64,000 nucleotides of DNA from CAYUIG01 sp964444685. GTDB taxonomy: Bacteria > Gemmatimonadota > Gemmatimonadetes > Longimicrobiales > RSA9. The stretch covers positions 1-64,000 of the forward strand of contig CAYUIG010000021.1 of the NCBI GenBank assembly GCA_964444685.1, given 5' to 3'. Shown here piece after piece: positions 35,597 to 43,311 of this stretch (position 1 is its first letter; the number at the start of each line of letters is the position of its first letter). The position numbers and the translations under genes were made by a program. Under the pieces are notes generated by a model that saw only the letters and a list, made by a program, of their open reading frames with translations, searched no databases and had not been told where the DNA came from.

Positions 35597-35989
35597 ATGC
35601 ACGATGTGCTGAAGGAACGGATCTGGAGGCGGCTGGAGGTGCTGCCGCCGGCACAGCTCTACGAGGTGCTCGACTTCATCGAGTTCCTGGAGGCGAAGTA
35701 CGCGAAGGATGCGGCGCGGAAGCCGGACGGCTTCCAGCGGTTCGCGGAGCGTCTCGAGGACGGGCTGCGGGTGCGGTCGGTCGCGCCAAAGGTGATCAGC
35801 GGCACCGTCGGCCTGCTCGGCACCGCGCGCAAGGTGGTGCGTTCGGTCGGTGACGCGGGCCGCGACCTGCTGGGCGCGCTGGAGTCTCCGTCGCCGTCGT
35901 CGCCGCCGGATCGGCCGCGCCTCGAGCCGCCGGCGGTGGATCGTCCGGCGCCGGCCGAGGGCAACGGCACGTCGCCGGAGGGACGGTGA
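35597..35989 (+). CDS. DUF2281-like protein with Pro-rich tail
   Basis: 130 residues from the ATG at 35597 (AGGAG 6 nt upstream). The N-terminus carries the short helical motif RLEVLPPAQLYEVLDFIEFLEAKY (residues about 10-33), typical of DUF2281/antitoxin-like helical modules, followed by about 45 residues that may form an amphipathic helix (VRSVAPKVISGTVGLLGTARKVVRSVG) and a disordered Ser/Pro-rich tail. It overlaps the DUF1232 gene (GTGA). Possibly a membrane-associated partner of that protein; function unknown. Confidence 0.75.
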   Translation: MHDVLKERIWRRLEVLPPAQLYEVLDFIEFLEAKYAKDAARKPDGFQRFAERLEDGLRVRSVAPKVISGTVGLLGTARKVVRSVGDAGRDLLGALESPSPSSPPDRPRLEPPAVDRPAPAEGNGTSPEGR

Positions 35990-36405
35990 AACGGCGTCGG
36001 CGCCGCGTGCTGAAACGGCGGCGACCGACGCCGCGCGGGCTGGCACGTTCGCTCGTACGTGAGCTGCCGAAGTTCCTGAAGCTGATCGTGCGCCTGATGC
36101 GCGATGCGCGCGTGTCGATGGGGGATCGCATGCTGTTCGGCGGCGTGCTCGTGTACGTGCTCACGCCCGTCGATCTCATTCCCGACTTCCTCGTCGGACT
36201 CGGGCTCGTCGATGACCTGTACCTGATCGGGCTCGCGCTCGCGCGCCTGCTCGGGCGTGCGGGGCACGACGTGCTGATCGAGCACTGGGACGGCAACCCG
36301 GAGCAGCTCGGCTACTTCATGGAAGCCGTGGAGGACCTGGGACGTCTGCTGCCGCGCGGTGTGCGGCGCGTACTCGGCGGTGCGGTCCGCGAGGAGACGG
36401 CGTGA
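35986..36405 (+). CDS. DUF1232 (YkvA-like) membrane protein
   Basis: 139 residues, GTG start overlapping the previous stop. A very basic N-terminal 22 residues leads into the DUF1232 core: VSMGDRMLFGGVLVYVLTPVDLIPDFLVGLGLVDDLYLIGLAL, with the hallmark TPVDLIPD. One or two membrane-inserting helices. The family is common but uncharacterised; often linked with envelope homeostasis. It ends just upstream of the guaB promoter. Confidence 0.88.
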   Translation: MKRRRRRVLKRRRPTPRGLARSLVRELPKFLKLIVRLMRDARVSMGDRMLFGGVLVYVLTPVDLIPDFLVGLGLVDDLYLIGLALARLLGRAGHDVLIEHWDGNPEQLGYFMEAVEDLGRLLPRGVRRVLGGAVREETA

Positions 36406-36409
36406 CGGC

Positions 36410-36439
36410 TTGACACTGCGCGGCGGGGGCCTCTACCTT
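36410..36439 (+). promoter_or_regulatory. Promoter of guaB
   Basis: TTGACA at 36410-36415, 18-bp spacer, TACCTT at 36434-36439. Predicted start near 36446, leaving an 88-nt leader, the longest confident leader among the plus-strand promoters; it may hold a control element but I see no known riboswitch. Confidence 0.82.
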
Positions 36440-36533
36440 CCCGCATGGAAAGACCAACGTACCTGCATGCGCCCGCGTGGCCGCCTCCCGAGGGGAGGAT
36501 GGGCCGGCGGGCGCTCGACGTTTCTGCCACGAT

Positions 36534-38012
36534 ATGATCGATCCCGACGCGCACCCGCGCTTCACTCGACGCGGGCTGACCTTCGACGATGTGCTGCTGG
36601 TCCCCGCCCATTCGGAAGTACACCCCCGTGACACCGATGTCCGCACGCGCCTGACCGCGCGCATCGAGCTGTCCATTCCGCTGCTCGCGGCCGCAATGGA
36701 CACGGTGACGGAATCGCGGATGGCGATCGCGATCGCGCGTGAGGGCGGCATCGGCATCATCCACAAGAACATGCCGATCGACCGGCAGGCATCCGAGGTG
36801 GATCGGGTGAAGCGGTCGGAGAGCGGCATGATCCTGAACCCGATCACGCTCACACCGGAGCGGTCGATCCGCGATGCGGTGCGGCTGATGGAGAAGTTCT
36901 CGATCAGCGGTGTGCCGATCGTGGATGAGGAAGGCCGGCTCCAGGGCATTCTGACGAACCGCGACCTGCAGTTCGAGACGCAGTTCGAGCGGCCGATCCG
37001 TGATGTGATGACGCGCGAAGGACTGATCACGGCTCCAGTCGGCACGTCGCTTGATGAAGCCGAGCGCATCCTGCACAGGGAACGCATCGAGAAGCTGCCC
37101 GTGGTGGATGCAGACGGGACGCTGCGCGGTCTCATCACGGTGAAGGACATCTTCAAGCGGCGGCAGTTCCCGAACTCGTGCAAGGACGAACACGGCCGGC
37201 TGCGCGTGGGCGGCGCGATCGGCACGTCGGCGCAGGAGCTGGATCGTGCGCGTGCGCTGCTGGACGCGGGCTGCGACCTGCTGGTGATCGACACCGCACA
37301 CGGCCATTCCGCCGGTGTGCTGATCGCACTCGAGCGTGTACGCGCCGCATTCCCTGACGCACAGATCGTGGCGGGTAACGTGGGCACCGCGGAGGGCGCG
37401 CGTGCACTCGCGGAGCGCGGCGCCGATGCGGTGAAGGTCGGCATCGGTCCGGGCTCCATCTGTACGACGCGCGTCGTCACGGGTGTCGGCGTGCCGCAGC
37501 TCACCGCGGTGATGGAAGCCGTGGAGGGCGTGAAGGGAAGTGTGCCGATCATCGCCGACGGCGGCATCCGCTACTCGGGCGACATCGTGAAGGCGATCGC
37601 CGCGGGCGCCGCGTGCGTGATGATGGGTTCGCTGCTCGCCGGCACCGAGGAGAGTCCGGGCGAGAGCTTCCTGCTCGAAGGGCGCCGGTACAAGACCGTG
37701 CGCGGCATGGGCTCGCTCTCTGCGATGGAGCAGGGCAGTGCCGACCGCTACTTCCAGGAGGAGCAGGCGCAGGACACGCGCAAGCTCGTACCGGAAGGGA
37801 TCGAAGGCCGCGTGCCGTACAAGGGGCCCGCATCCGATGTCGTGTTCCAGCTCGTGGGCGGCCTGCGCTCCGGCATGGGTTACGTCGGTTGCGCGAACAT
37901 CGAGGAGCTGCGAACGAAGCCGCGCTTCATGCCGATCACCGGCGGCGGCCTCCGCGAATCGCACCCGCACGACGTCGCGATCACGAGGGAGGCCCCGAAC
38001 TATCATCTATAA
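36534..38012 (+). CDS. guaB: Inosine-5'-monophosphate dehydrogenase
   Basis: 492 residues from the ATG at 36534. Converts IMP to XMP, the committed step to GTP. TIM barrel start TRRGLTFDDVLLVPAHSEV; two CBS domains inserted at about 95-205 (SISGVPIVDEEGRLQGILTNRDL, RIEKLPVVDADGTLRGLITVKDI); catalytic loop KVGIGPGSICTTRVV with Cys310; flap YRGMGS counterpart TVRGMGSLSAMEQGS. No strong Shine-Dalgarno precedes this start. Its TAA stop is followed at once by element F. Same strand as baeRF downstream. Confidence 0.96.
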   Translation: MIDPDAHPRFTRRGLTFDDVLLVPAHSEVHPRDTDVRTRLTARIELSIPLLAAAMDTVTESRMAIAIAREGGIGIIHKNMPIDRQASEVDRVKRSESGMILNPITLTPERSIRDAVRLMEKFSISGVPIVDEEGRLQGILTNRDLQFETQFERPIRDVMTREGLITAPVGTSLDEAERILHRERIEKLPVVDADGTLRGLITVKDIFKRRQFPNSCKDEHGRLRVGGAIGTSAQELDRARALLDAGCDLLVIDTAHGHSAGVLIALERVRAAFPDAQIVAGNVGTAEGARALAERGADAVKVGIGPGSICTTRVVTGVGVPQLTAVMEAVEGVKGSVPIIADGGIRYSGDIVKAIAAGAACVMMGSLLAGTEESPGESFLLEGRRYKTVRGMGSLSAMEQGSADRYFQEEQAQDTRKLVPEGIEGRVPYKGPASDVVFQLVGGLRSGMGYVGCANIEELRTKPRFMPITGGGLRESHPHDVAITREAPNYHL

Positions 38013-38102
38013 GGGTCTGGTTGCTGGGAACTGGTTCCTGGAGTCTGGTTTTTTTGCCAGTGGATTCGAACCAGACTCCAGACTCCAGACTCCAGTCTCC
38101 AG
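38013..38102. repeat. Intergenic element F: GTCTGGA arms after guaB
   Basis: The left arm 38013-38048 has degenerate GTCTGG / GGAGTCTGG units starting directly after the guaB stop. The right arm 38071-38102 is a clean CCAGACTCCAGACTCCAG run in 7-bp period. The centre is only about 22 bp and begins with seven T residues, so the plus strand resembles hairpin plus T tract and could end guaB transcripts. Same arm family as element D. Confidence 0.82.
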
Positions 38103-38158
38103 AAACGGGAACGGACCTTGCCGCCGTAAGCCACGGAACCCCAATCGAGGCATGGTCG

Positions 38159-39256
38159 ATGATCGCACAGGAAATCCGCATCCTCGCCGATCGGCCCGTA
38201 ACGGATCGGGCGGTGGTCTCCCTGTTCCTCGACATGAGCGTGAACGCTGAGAACAAGCGCACGCATCACGTCTTCCTCAACAAACTTCGCAGTCGTCACG
38301 CCGAAAACGCGGAAGCGCTGAGTGCGTTCTTCGAACGCGTGGCGCGGTGGCTGGGTTCGCAGTTCGAGGAATCGAATCGCGGCGTTGCACTGTACGCGGA
38401 ACTCGGCAGCGACTGGTTCCACACCGTGCAGCTGCCGGTGCCACTGGAGAACCGGCTCGAGGTGGGTGCGCGTCCGGTGATCGAGCCGCTGGTGCAGGCA
38501 GACGCGGAGAATCCGCTCTTTGCTGCCGCGCTCGTCGATCGCGAGCATCTGCGGCTGCTGGCGATGCGTATGGGTCGCGTGCTCGACGAGCGCGCGTTCA
38601 ATCCGGATGCGGAGGATGTGCCGCACGACGTGCAGGCGGGCGGCTACTCGCAGAAGGACATCCAGAAGCGGAAGGCGGAGGAGACGCGGCAGTTCTTCCG
38701 AGACTTCGCGGAGCGGATGATGGAGTTCGACAAACGCCATGCTCCGCAGCACTGGATCCTGCTGGGGACGAAGGAGAACGTGCAGCATTTCCGCGAGTAC
38801 CTGCCGGACTCGCTCGTCAACAAGGTGGCGGGCACGGCGCACGTGCCGTTCGATGCGGCCGCGCCGGAGATCGTGCAGCGGCTCACGGTGGTGATGGAGG
38901 AAACGCGAGCGCGGTCGGCCGCCGAGGCGGTGGAGCGGACGCGGGAACGGCTGCGTACCGGTCACATGGCGGTGCGCGGGATGGATGACGTCCTGGAGGT
39001 GCTCCAGGAGGGGAAGGTCGCGGGGCTGGTGGTGAGCGGGGAGGCGCCGCGGAAGGGCGCGGAATGCGCCCGCTGCGGATTCCTCCTGGCCCGTGCAGAC
39101 GGGGCGTGCCCGTACTGCGGCGGTGAGGTCCGGGACGGGGTGGACCTGGTCGAGGCGGTGCTGCGGATCGCGGCCCGGCGCGACGTGCCCGTCGAGTTCG
39201 TGGATGATGGGGCCCTCGGCGCGGGCAGCGGGGTGGGCGCCCTGCTGGCTTTCTGA
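38159..39256 (+). CDS. baeRF-family protein (bacterial eRF1-like)
   Basis: 365 residues from the ATG at 38159 (GAGG 8 nt upstream). The central region (RGVALYAELGSDWFHTVQLPVPLENRLEVGARPVIEPL, LRLLAMRMGRV) and the eRF1 domain-3-like part (HWILLGTKENVQHFREYLPDSLVNKVAGTAHV) match the bacterial archaeo-eukaryotic release factor group. The C-terminal 80 residues add a zinc ribbon, CARC-x12-CPYCGG, and a fold found in eRF1/Pelota domain 3 (DLVEAVLRIAARRDVPVEFVDDGALGAGSGVGALLAF). Such proteins are thought to act on ribosomes. No GGQ motif is visible, so peptide release as in eRF1 is unlikely; ribosome binding, rescue or hibernation is inferred. Confidence 0.82.
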   Translation: MIAQEIRILADRPVTDRAVVSLFLDMSVNAENKRTHHVFLNKLRSRHAENAEALSAFFERVARWLGSQFEESNRGVALYAELGSDWFHTVQLPVPLENRLEVGARPVIEPLVQADAENPLFAAALVDREHLRLLAMRMGRVLDERAFNPDAEDVPHDVQAGGYSQKDIQKRKAEETRQFFRDFAERMMEFDKRHAPQHWILLGTKENVQHFREYLPDSLVNKVAGTAHVPFDAAAPEIVQRLTVVMEETRARSAAEAVERTRERLRTGHMAVRGMDDVLEVLQEGKVAGLVVSGEAPRKGAECARCGFLLARADGACPYCGGEVRDGVDLVEAVLRIAARRDVPVEFVDDGALGAGSGVGALLAF

Positions 39257-39257
39257 C

Positions 39258-39287
39258 TTGACAGGGGGTGAGGCCGGAGGGTATCAT
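39258..39287 (+). promoter_or_regulatory. Promoter of the 39341 gene
   Basis: TTGACA at 39258-39263, 18-bp spacer, TATCAT at 39282-39287, immediately after the baeRF stop. Predicted start near 39294, leader about 47 nt. Confidence 0.82.
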
Positions 39288-39340
39288 GCCAATCCCGCAG
39301 CGTCTCTCCCCCGGCATGCATTCTTTTCACCGGTGACCCC

Positions 39341-39964
39341 TTGGGATCCAACCCCTTTACCGGGACCGACGCGCTTGCCGGTCTCACTGAATCCCTGAAC
39401 GCCCTCCCGGGCGTATCCGAGGTCGTCGTCGACGAGGCCGCCCGCCGCATCTGGGCCATCTGCGACACGACCGGTTCCGCCCACACCGCCCTGATCCTCG
39501 GCCGGGAACAGCTTTCCGCTGCCGGCTATCAGGATTGGGCGCTCGAAGCCGCAGCCCGCGCCCGGCTGGACCAGGGGAGGACCCGCTTCGTGGGCATCCA
39601 GGCGATCGTCGAGCCTGACAACCGCATACGTGCACGCGTCACCCTCGAGTGGGGCGGCAAGGAGTACGTGGGTGAGGCCGTGGGTGAGAAGGGCGACGCG
39701 ATCGAACTGCGTACCGCGGCGTCCGCTGCCCTCAACGCGCTGGAGTGCGTGATCGGCCAGCCGCTCGGGATCCGTCTCGTGGGCGTGAAGCACGTGCGCG
39801 CCTTCGATGCCGATCTGATGGTCGTCTCGCTGTACCGGGCGGGCGCGCCGTCGCAGAAGCTGCCGGGTGTGGTGACCATGGGTGAGGACCCGCGTCGTGC
39901 GGCAGCCCTCGCCGTTCTGAACGCGCTGAACCGGACGCTCGGGAACTACCTGGCCACGCGCTGA
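39341..39964 (+). CDS. Hypothetical protein, first member of a local two-gene family
   Basis: 207 residues, TTG start at 39341; nearby ATG codons are out of frame or lead to early stops. Two half-domains are visible. The C-terminal part has IRARVTLEWGGKEYVGEAVGEKGDAIELRTAASAALNALE, then LVGVKHVRAFDADLMVVSLYRAG and EDPRRAAALAVLNALNRTLGNYL. The same blocks occur in the truncated gene at 63439-64000 (GAEYLGEAVELMGGGGRVRAAANAMLDAAQ, VRALDRDYVMVAAL, ALNRTFARVL). The fold looks like an alpha/beta dimerising or ligand-binding domain. No signal peptide. I recognise no named function. Confidence 0.8.
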   Translation: MGSNPFTGTDALAGLTESLNALPGVSEVVVDEAARRIWAICDTTGSAHTALILGREQLSAAGYQDWALEAAARARLDQGRTRFVGIQAIVEPDNRIRARVTLEWGGKEYVGEAVGEKGDAIELRTAASAALNALECVIGQPLGIRLVGVKHVRAFDADLMVVSLYRAGAPSQKLPGVVTMGEDPRRAAALAVLNALNRTLGNYLATR

Positions 39965-39983
39965 AACTCCGCCCGGCGTTTCG

Positions 39984-39998
39984 TGTAAGCCTCTTACA
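39984..39998. promoter_or_regulatory. Perfect palindrome upstream of mltD-like gene
   Basis: TGTAAG CCT CTTACA, 20 bp after the stop of the preceding gene and 60 bp before the lytic transglycosylase start. The size and symmetry suit a dimeric regulator. I could not identify a matching promoter pair nearby. Confidence 0.45.
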
Positions 39999-40057
39999 GT
40001 CAAGAAGTTGAAGGTTGACTCGCCGCGTCCCCCCAGGCGCGGCGGAGGAGGCGCAGC

Positions 40058-41377
40058 ATGCAGCAGTCCCCGCGTCCGAAGTACGGCCGTACCCTGCTCG
40101 TCGGTGCCCTGATGATCCTCGCCGCGGGTGGGCTCGCGTGGCGGAGTGTGCAGGGCCCGCTCGAAGCACCCCCTATGGAATCGCTGCTGGAATCCGCGCC
40201 GGCGGAGGCACTGGCCGTGAAGTCGGACGGTGAAACGTCGCATGAATCCGAGTGGGACATCACGGTCACACGGAACACGGCGGTCGATACCTGGATCGAT
40301 TTCCTCACAGGCCGCAACCATGACCGCACGCGGCTCTGGCTGGAGCGGAGCGGGCGGTACGCGGAGCTGATTCGCGGCGAGCTGCGCGCGCGCGGCATGC
40401 CGCAGGACCTCTTCTATCTCGCGCTCATCGAGAGCGGCTTCTCGCCGTATGCGCGCTCGAGCGCATCGGCCGTGGGGATCTGGCAGTTCATCGCGGAGAC
40501 GGGGCGCCGCTACGGCCTCGAGGTTTCGCGCTCCGTGGACGAGCGGCGCGACCCGGTGCGCGCGACGCACGCGGCGCTCGACTACCTCCAGGATCTGCAC
40601 GAACGCTTCGGCAGCTGGTACCTCGCCGCAGCGGCGTACAACACGGGCGAGAATCGCGTCGATCGCATCCTGCGCCAGCGTGCGCGCGGTGCGCGCGGCG
40701 ACGACTCGCTGTTCTGGACGATCGCGCCGCACCTGCCGCGCGAGACGCGCAACTACGTGCCGCTGATGCTGGCCGCGGGTCACATCGCGAAGGACCCGGC
40801 GAAGTACGGCTTCCACGATCTCGAGTACCACGAGCCGCTGGCGTTCGAAACCGTGTGGGTGCCGGCGGAGATCCGGCTCGCCGATGTCGCCGAGGCCGCA
40901 CGCGTCGAAGCCGATGTGATCGCGGAGTTGAACCCGCATCTGCTGGACGGCCGTACGCCCTCCGGGCGCGCCCGGGACGTGCGCGTGCCGGTGGGCCGGT
41001 CGGAGACGTTCGCGGCGAACTTCCCGGAAGTGTACACACGTGCGCGCCTGGCGAAGGCGGAGACGCCGGAGACCGAGCAGCATCGCGTGCGTCGCGGTGA
41101 GACGCTCAGCCACATCGCCGTGCGCTACGGTGTGAGCGTGAACGCACTGCGCGCGGCCAACGACGGCATCTTGCCGCACCGTCTGCGCGCCGGCGCCGTG
41201 ATCCGCGTCCCGACCGATGGGGCGACATCGCCCCGCGTGCATCGCGTCGCAAGCGGCGAAAGCCTGTGGACGATCGCGCGTCGCTACTCGCTCAGTGTGC
41301 GCGAGCTGCGCGCTCTCAACGGTCTCGGCGGCCGCAGCGTGATTCATCCGGGGCAGAGTCTGCGCGTGAGAGGCTGA
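40058..41377 (+). CDS. MltD-like lytic transglycosylase with two LysM domains
   Basis: 439 residues; GGAGGAGG lies about 8 nt upstream of the ATG. An N-terminal membrane helix or signal (LLVGALMILAAGGLAW) precedes an SLT domain with catalytic Glu125 in ALIESGFSPYARSSASAVGIWQFI, and AAAYNTGENRVDR. Two LysM modules follow near residues 345-390 and 393-438 (VRRGETLSHIAVRYGVSV, VASGESLWTIARRYSLSV). It cleaves peptidoglycan glycan strands with anhydro-MurNAc formation in the periplasm. The presence of a second SLT enzyme convergently downstream suggests a small murein-remodelling cluster. Confidence 0.93.
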   Translation: MQQSPRPKYGRTLLVGALMILAAGGLAWRSVQGPLEAPPMESLLESAPAEALAVKSDGETSHESEWDITVTRNTAVDTWIDFLTGRNHDRTRLWLERSGRYAELIRGELRARGMPQDLFYLALIESGFSPYARSSASAVGIWQFIAETGRRYGLEVSRSVDERRDPVRATHAALDYLQDLHERFGSWYLAAAAYNTGENRVDRILRQRARGARGDDSLFWTIAPHLPRETRNYVPLMLAAGHIAKDPAKYGFHDLEYHEPLAFETVWVPAEIRLADVAEAARVEADVIAELNPHLLDGRTPSGRARDVRVPVGRSETFAANFPEVYTRARLAKAETPETEQHRVRRGETLSHIAVRYGVSVNALRAANDGILPHRLRAGAVIRVPTDGATSPRVHRVASGESLWTIARRYSLSVRELRALNGLGGRSVIHPGQSLRVRG

Positions 41378-41432
41378 GCGTGGCGCGCGTCGTGCATCCG
41401 CTCGTTCCCAACCCGAACCGGAGCGACGCGCG

Positions 41433-41633
41433 ATGCACTGGGTGAAAGTGACGAACCCGTTCTACGACCAGTCGAGGCGGTACGCAGGCAAGGTCGGCGA
41501 GGTCGTCGGCCACTGGGGTCCGGAGAACAACACAGCCGGTCGCGACGGCTTCCTCGTCGAGTTCGACGATGGCGAGATCGTCGGTATCGCCGAGAATGAG
41601 GTTGAGGAAGTCGACGGACCTGAGATTGGGTAG
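41433..41633 (+). CDS. Small acidic hypothetical protein
   Basis: 66 residues. Sequence MHWVKVTNPFYDQSRRYAG then VGEVVGHWGPENNTAG and LVEFDDGEIVGIAENEVEEVDG suggests a single small beta barrel, similar in plan to SH3-like or Tudor-like modules with KOW-type turns. No signal peptide. It follows the MltD-like gene by 55 bp. Its TAG stop touches the left arm of element G. Codon usage resembles neighbours. Function not recognised. Confidence 0.72.
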   Translation: MHWVKVTNPFYDQSRRYAGKVGEVVGHWGPENNTAGRDGFLVEFDDGEIVGIAENEVEEVDGPEIG

Positions 41634-41969
41634 CGGGCGACGTACGACGGGCGACGTACTCGGGCGACTTACGGCGGGCGACATGCTCGGGCGACTTACG
41701 GCGGGTTACGGCGGGCGCACACAATCGTCCGTCCGCCGGTCTGCTGGGAATCCGAGGTCGGTTTGGCTCGCTGGGCGAACACAATCGTCCGCCACCGATC
41801 GGGCTAGCGGGAAGCGGGGGCGATTGTGTTCGCTGGTCGAGATGAAGTGACCATTCGCGAAGATGATCGCGGCTAGCGGACGGTTGAGTTCGCCAGCCCG
41901 CCGCACAACCCGCCGTGAGTCGCCCGCTATCTGTCGCCCGTCGTGAGTCGCCCGCCGTTCGTCGCCCGA
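41634..41969. repeat. Intergenic element G: inverted GGGCGAC arms with GCGAACACAA core
   Basis: The left arm 41634-41707 has GGGCGACTTACGGC and GGGCGACGTACG units; the right arm 41911-41969 has CCGCCGTGAGTCGCCC units. The centre contains GCGAACACAATCGTCCGCC at about 41776, a near copy at 41707 and inverted GCGATTGTGTTCGC at 41820. Arms and core words match element B. The right arm includes the last codons and stop of the SLT gene (41927). It fills a convergent gap. Confidence 0.85.
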
Positions 41970-42691
41970 TTGATTCCGCGCATTACGGAAGCGGCATAGC
42001 CATTGGCCGGGTCACCGCCGGCGCTGCGGATGCTGTCGACGCGCGTGGGTCCGCGGTTGTAGGCGAGGAGTGCGAGCCGCAGGTCACCGTCGAACTGCGC
42101 GAGCAGCTGGCGGAGGTAGCGGAATCCCAATCGCAGATTCGTGTCCCCATCGAACAGATCGCGGATGCCGACGCCCGGCTGCAGCCATGCGGCGGTGCTG
42201 GGCATGACCTGCGTCAGACCGACCGCTCCGGCGGAGCTCACGGCATCGTGGGTGAAGTTGCTCTCGACGCGCACGAGCGAAAACGCGAGCTCGGGATCGA
42301 CGCCTTCCTCGAGCGCTATGTCGTGAATGCGCGAAGCGAGGTCGACAGGGATGTCGTGCTTCTTCGCGTGCTCGAAGATGCGTTCGAGCCGCTGCATTTC
42401 GAACTCGAGGAGCGTGAGCTCGCCGGCGCGGGCAGCGGCGAAATCGCGGGCGAGGCGGACTTCCTCGTGCATCCGGGTCCAGGAACGGAGCATCCCCGGG
42501 ATGGCGATCGCGGTGCCTACGGCGGCCCCCATGAGGGCGAGCCGGCCACCCAGCCGGATGGCCGAGGCGTACCGCGTCCAGGTGTCATATAGCCTGAGCA
42601 GCCACTGCGGCCGAAGCTGCCTCTCCCACTGTCGCACCATCGGCGATGCGAGCGCCGGCGGCGCGCGAAACACACGCGCGTCGGTCTGCAT
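41927..42691 (-). CDS. SLT-domain lytic transglycosylase
   Basis: 254 residues. A hydrophobic segment at about 50-67 anchors it; a coiled region follows; the SLT domain spans about 115-235 with the catalytic Glu in FSLVRVESNFTHDAVSSAGAVGLTQVMPSTA and LLAYNRGPTRVDS. It degrades peptidoglycan with anhydromuropeptide formation. Its final dozen residues (RATNGGRLTTGDR) are encoded by units of element G, meaning the repeat has replaced or extended the original C-terminus. Promoter at 42740-42769. Convergent with the small gene at 41433. Confidence 0.9.
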   Translation of the reverse strand: MQTDARVFRAPPALASPMVRQWERQLRPQWLLRLYDTWTRYASAIRLGGRLALMGAAVGTAIAIPGMLRSWTRMHEEVRLARDFAAARAGELTLLEFEMQRLERIFEHAKKHDIPVDLASRIHDIALEEGVDPELAFSLVRVESNFTHDAVSSAGAVGLTQVMPSTAAWLQPGVGIRDLFDGDTNLRLGFRYLRQLLAQFDGDLRLALLAYNRGPTRVDSIRSAGGDPANGYAASVMRGINRATNGGRLTTGDR

Positions 42692-42739
42692 GGACCTCCG
42701 GGATCTGAGTCGGGGGAGAGACTTCCGGCGGGTACATCC

Positions 42740-42769
42740 ACGATACCACCGGGGGGCTCAGGGGGACAA
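42740..42769 (-). promoter_or_regulatory. Promoter of the SLT gene
   Basis: TTGTCC at 42769-42764, 18-bp spacer, TATCGT at 42745-42740 on the minus strand. Predicted start near 42733, leader about 42 nt. Confidence 0.8.
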
Positions 42770-42831
42770 GCGGGACGTTGGTAACCCGTTGTGCCGCAAT
42801 GTGTTTTTGGTCGCCGGGCGGTATCTGGCGG

Positions 42832-43311
42832 TCAGCGGTCGGGAGCCCGCCAGTCCCCGCTCCGGCCGCCCGACTTCCGGGTCACCCGGACCCCCTCGAT
42901 GCGCAGGTCGCGGTCGATTCCCTTGAGCATGTCGATGGCGGTGAGGAGGGCCACGGCCACGGCGGTCAGGGCCTCCATCTCGGCGCCGGTCCGGTCGTGG
43001 GCGCGGATGGAAGCAACGGCCCGGATCGAGGGCGGATCGTCCTCGATCGAGAGCTGGACGTCCATCCCGGTGAGGTGGATCGGGTGGCAGAGCGGGATGA
43101 GGTCGGGCGTCTTCTTGGCGGCCTGGAGTCCCGCGATCTGCGCCACGAGGAGCGGATCACCCTTGGGAGTGCGGCCGGCCCGCAGTGCTTCGAGCGTGCC
43201 CGCGGATACGAGCAGGCGCCCTTCCGCTTCCGCGACGCGTTCGGTGGTGTCCTTGGCGCCGACATCGATCATGCGCGGTCGGCCCTCGGGGTCCTGATGG
43301 GGCAGGCTCAT
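42832..43311 (-). CDS. moaC: Cyclic pyranopterin monophosphate synthase MoaC
   Basis: 159 residues. Second half of the first step of molybdenum-cofactor synthesis, turning 3',8-cyclo-dihydro-GTP into cPMP. Family blocks are MIDVGAKDTTERVAEAEG, AKKTPDLIPLCHPIHLTG with the conserved His, MEALTAVAVALLTAIDMLKGIDRDLRIEGVRVTRKSGG with catalytic Asp and Lys. It overlaps holB by 4 bp and is the last gene of the surA-to-moaC series. moaA, moaD/E and mogA are not in the window; the other Moco genes here are 38 kb away. Confidence 0.95.
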   Translation of the reverse strand: MSLPHQDPEGRPRMIDVGAKDTTERVAEAEGRLLVSAGTLEALRAGRTPKGDPLLVAQIAGLQAAKKTPDLIPLCHPIHLTGMDVQLSIEDDPPSIRAVASIRAHDRTGAEMEALTAVAVALLTAIDMLKGIDRDLRIEGVRVTRKSGGRSGDWRAPDR

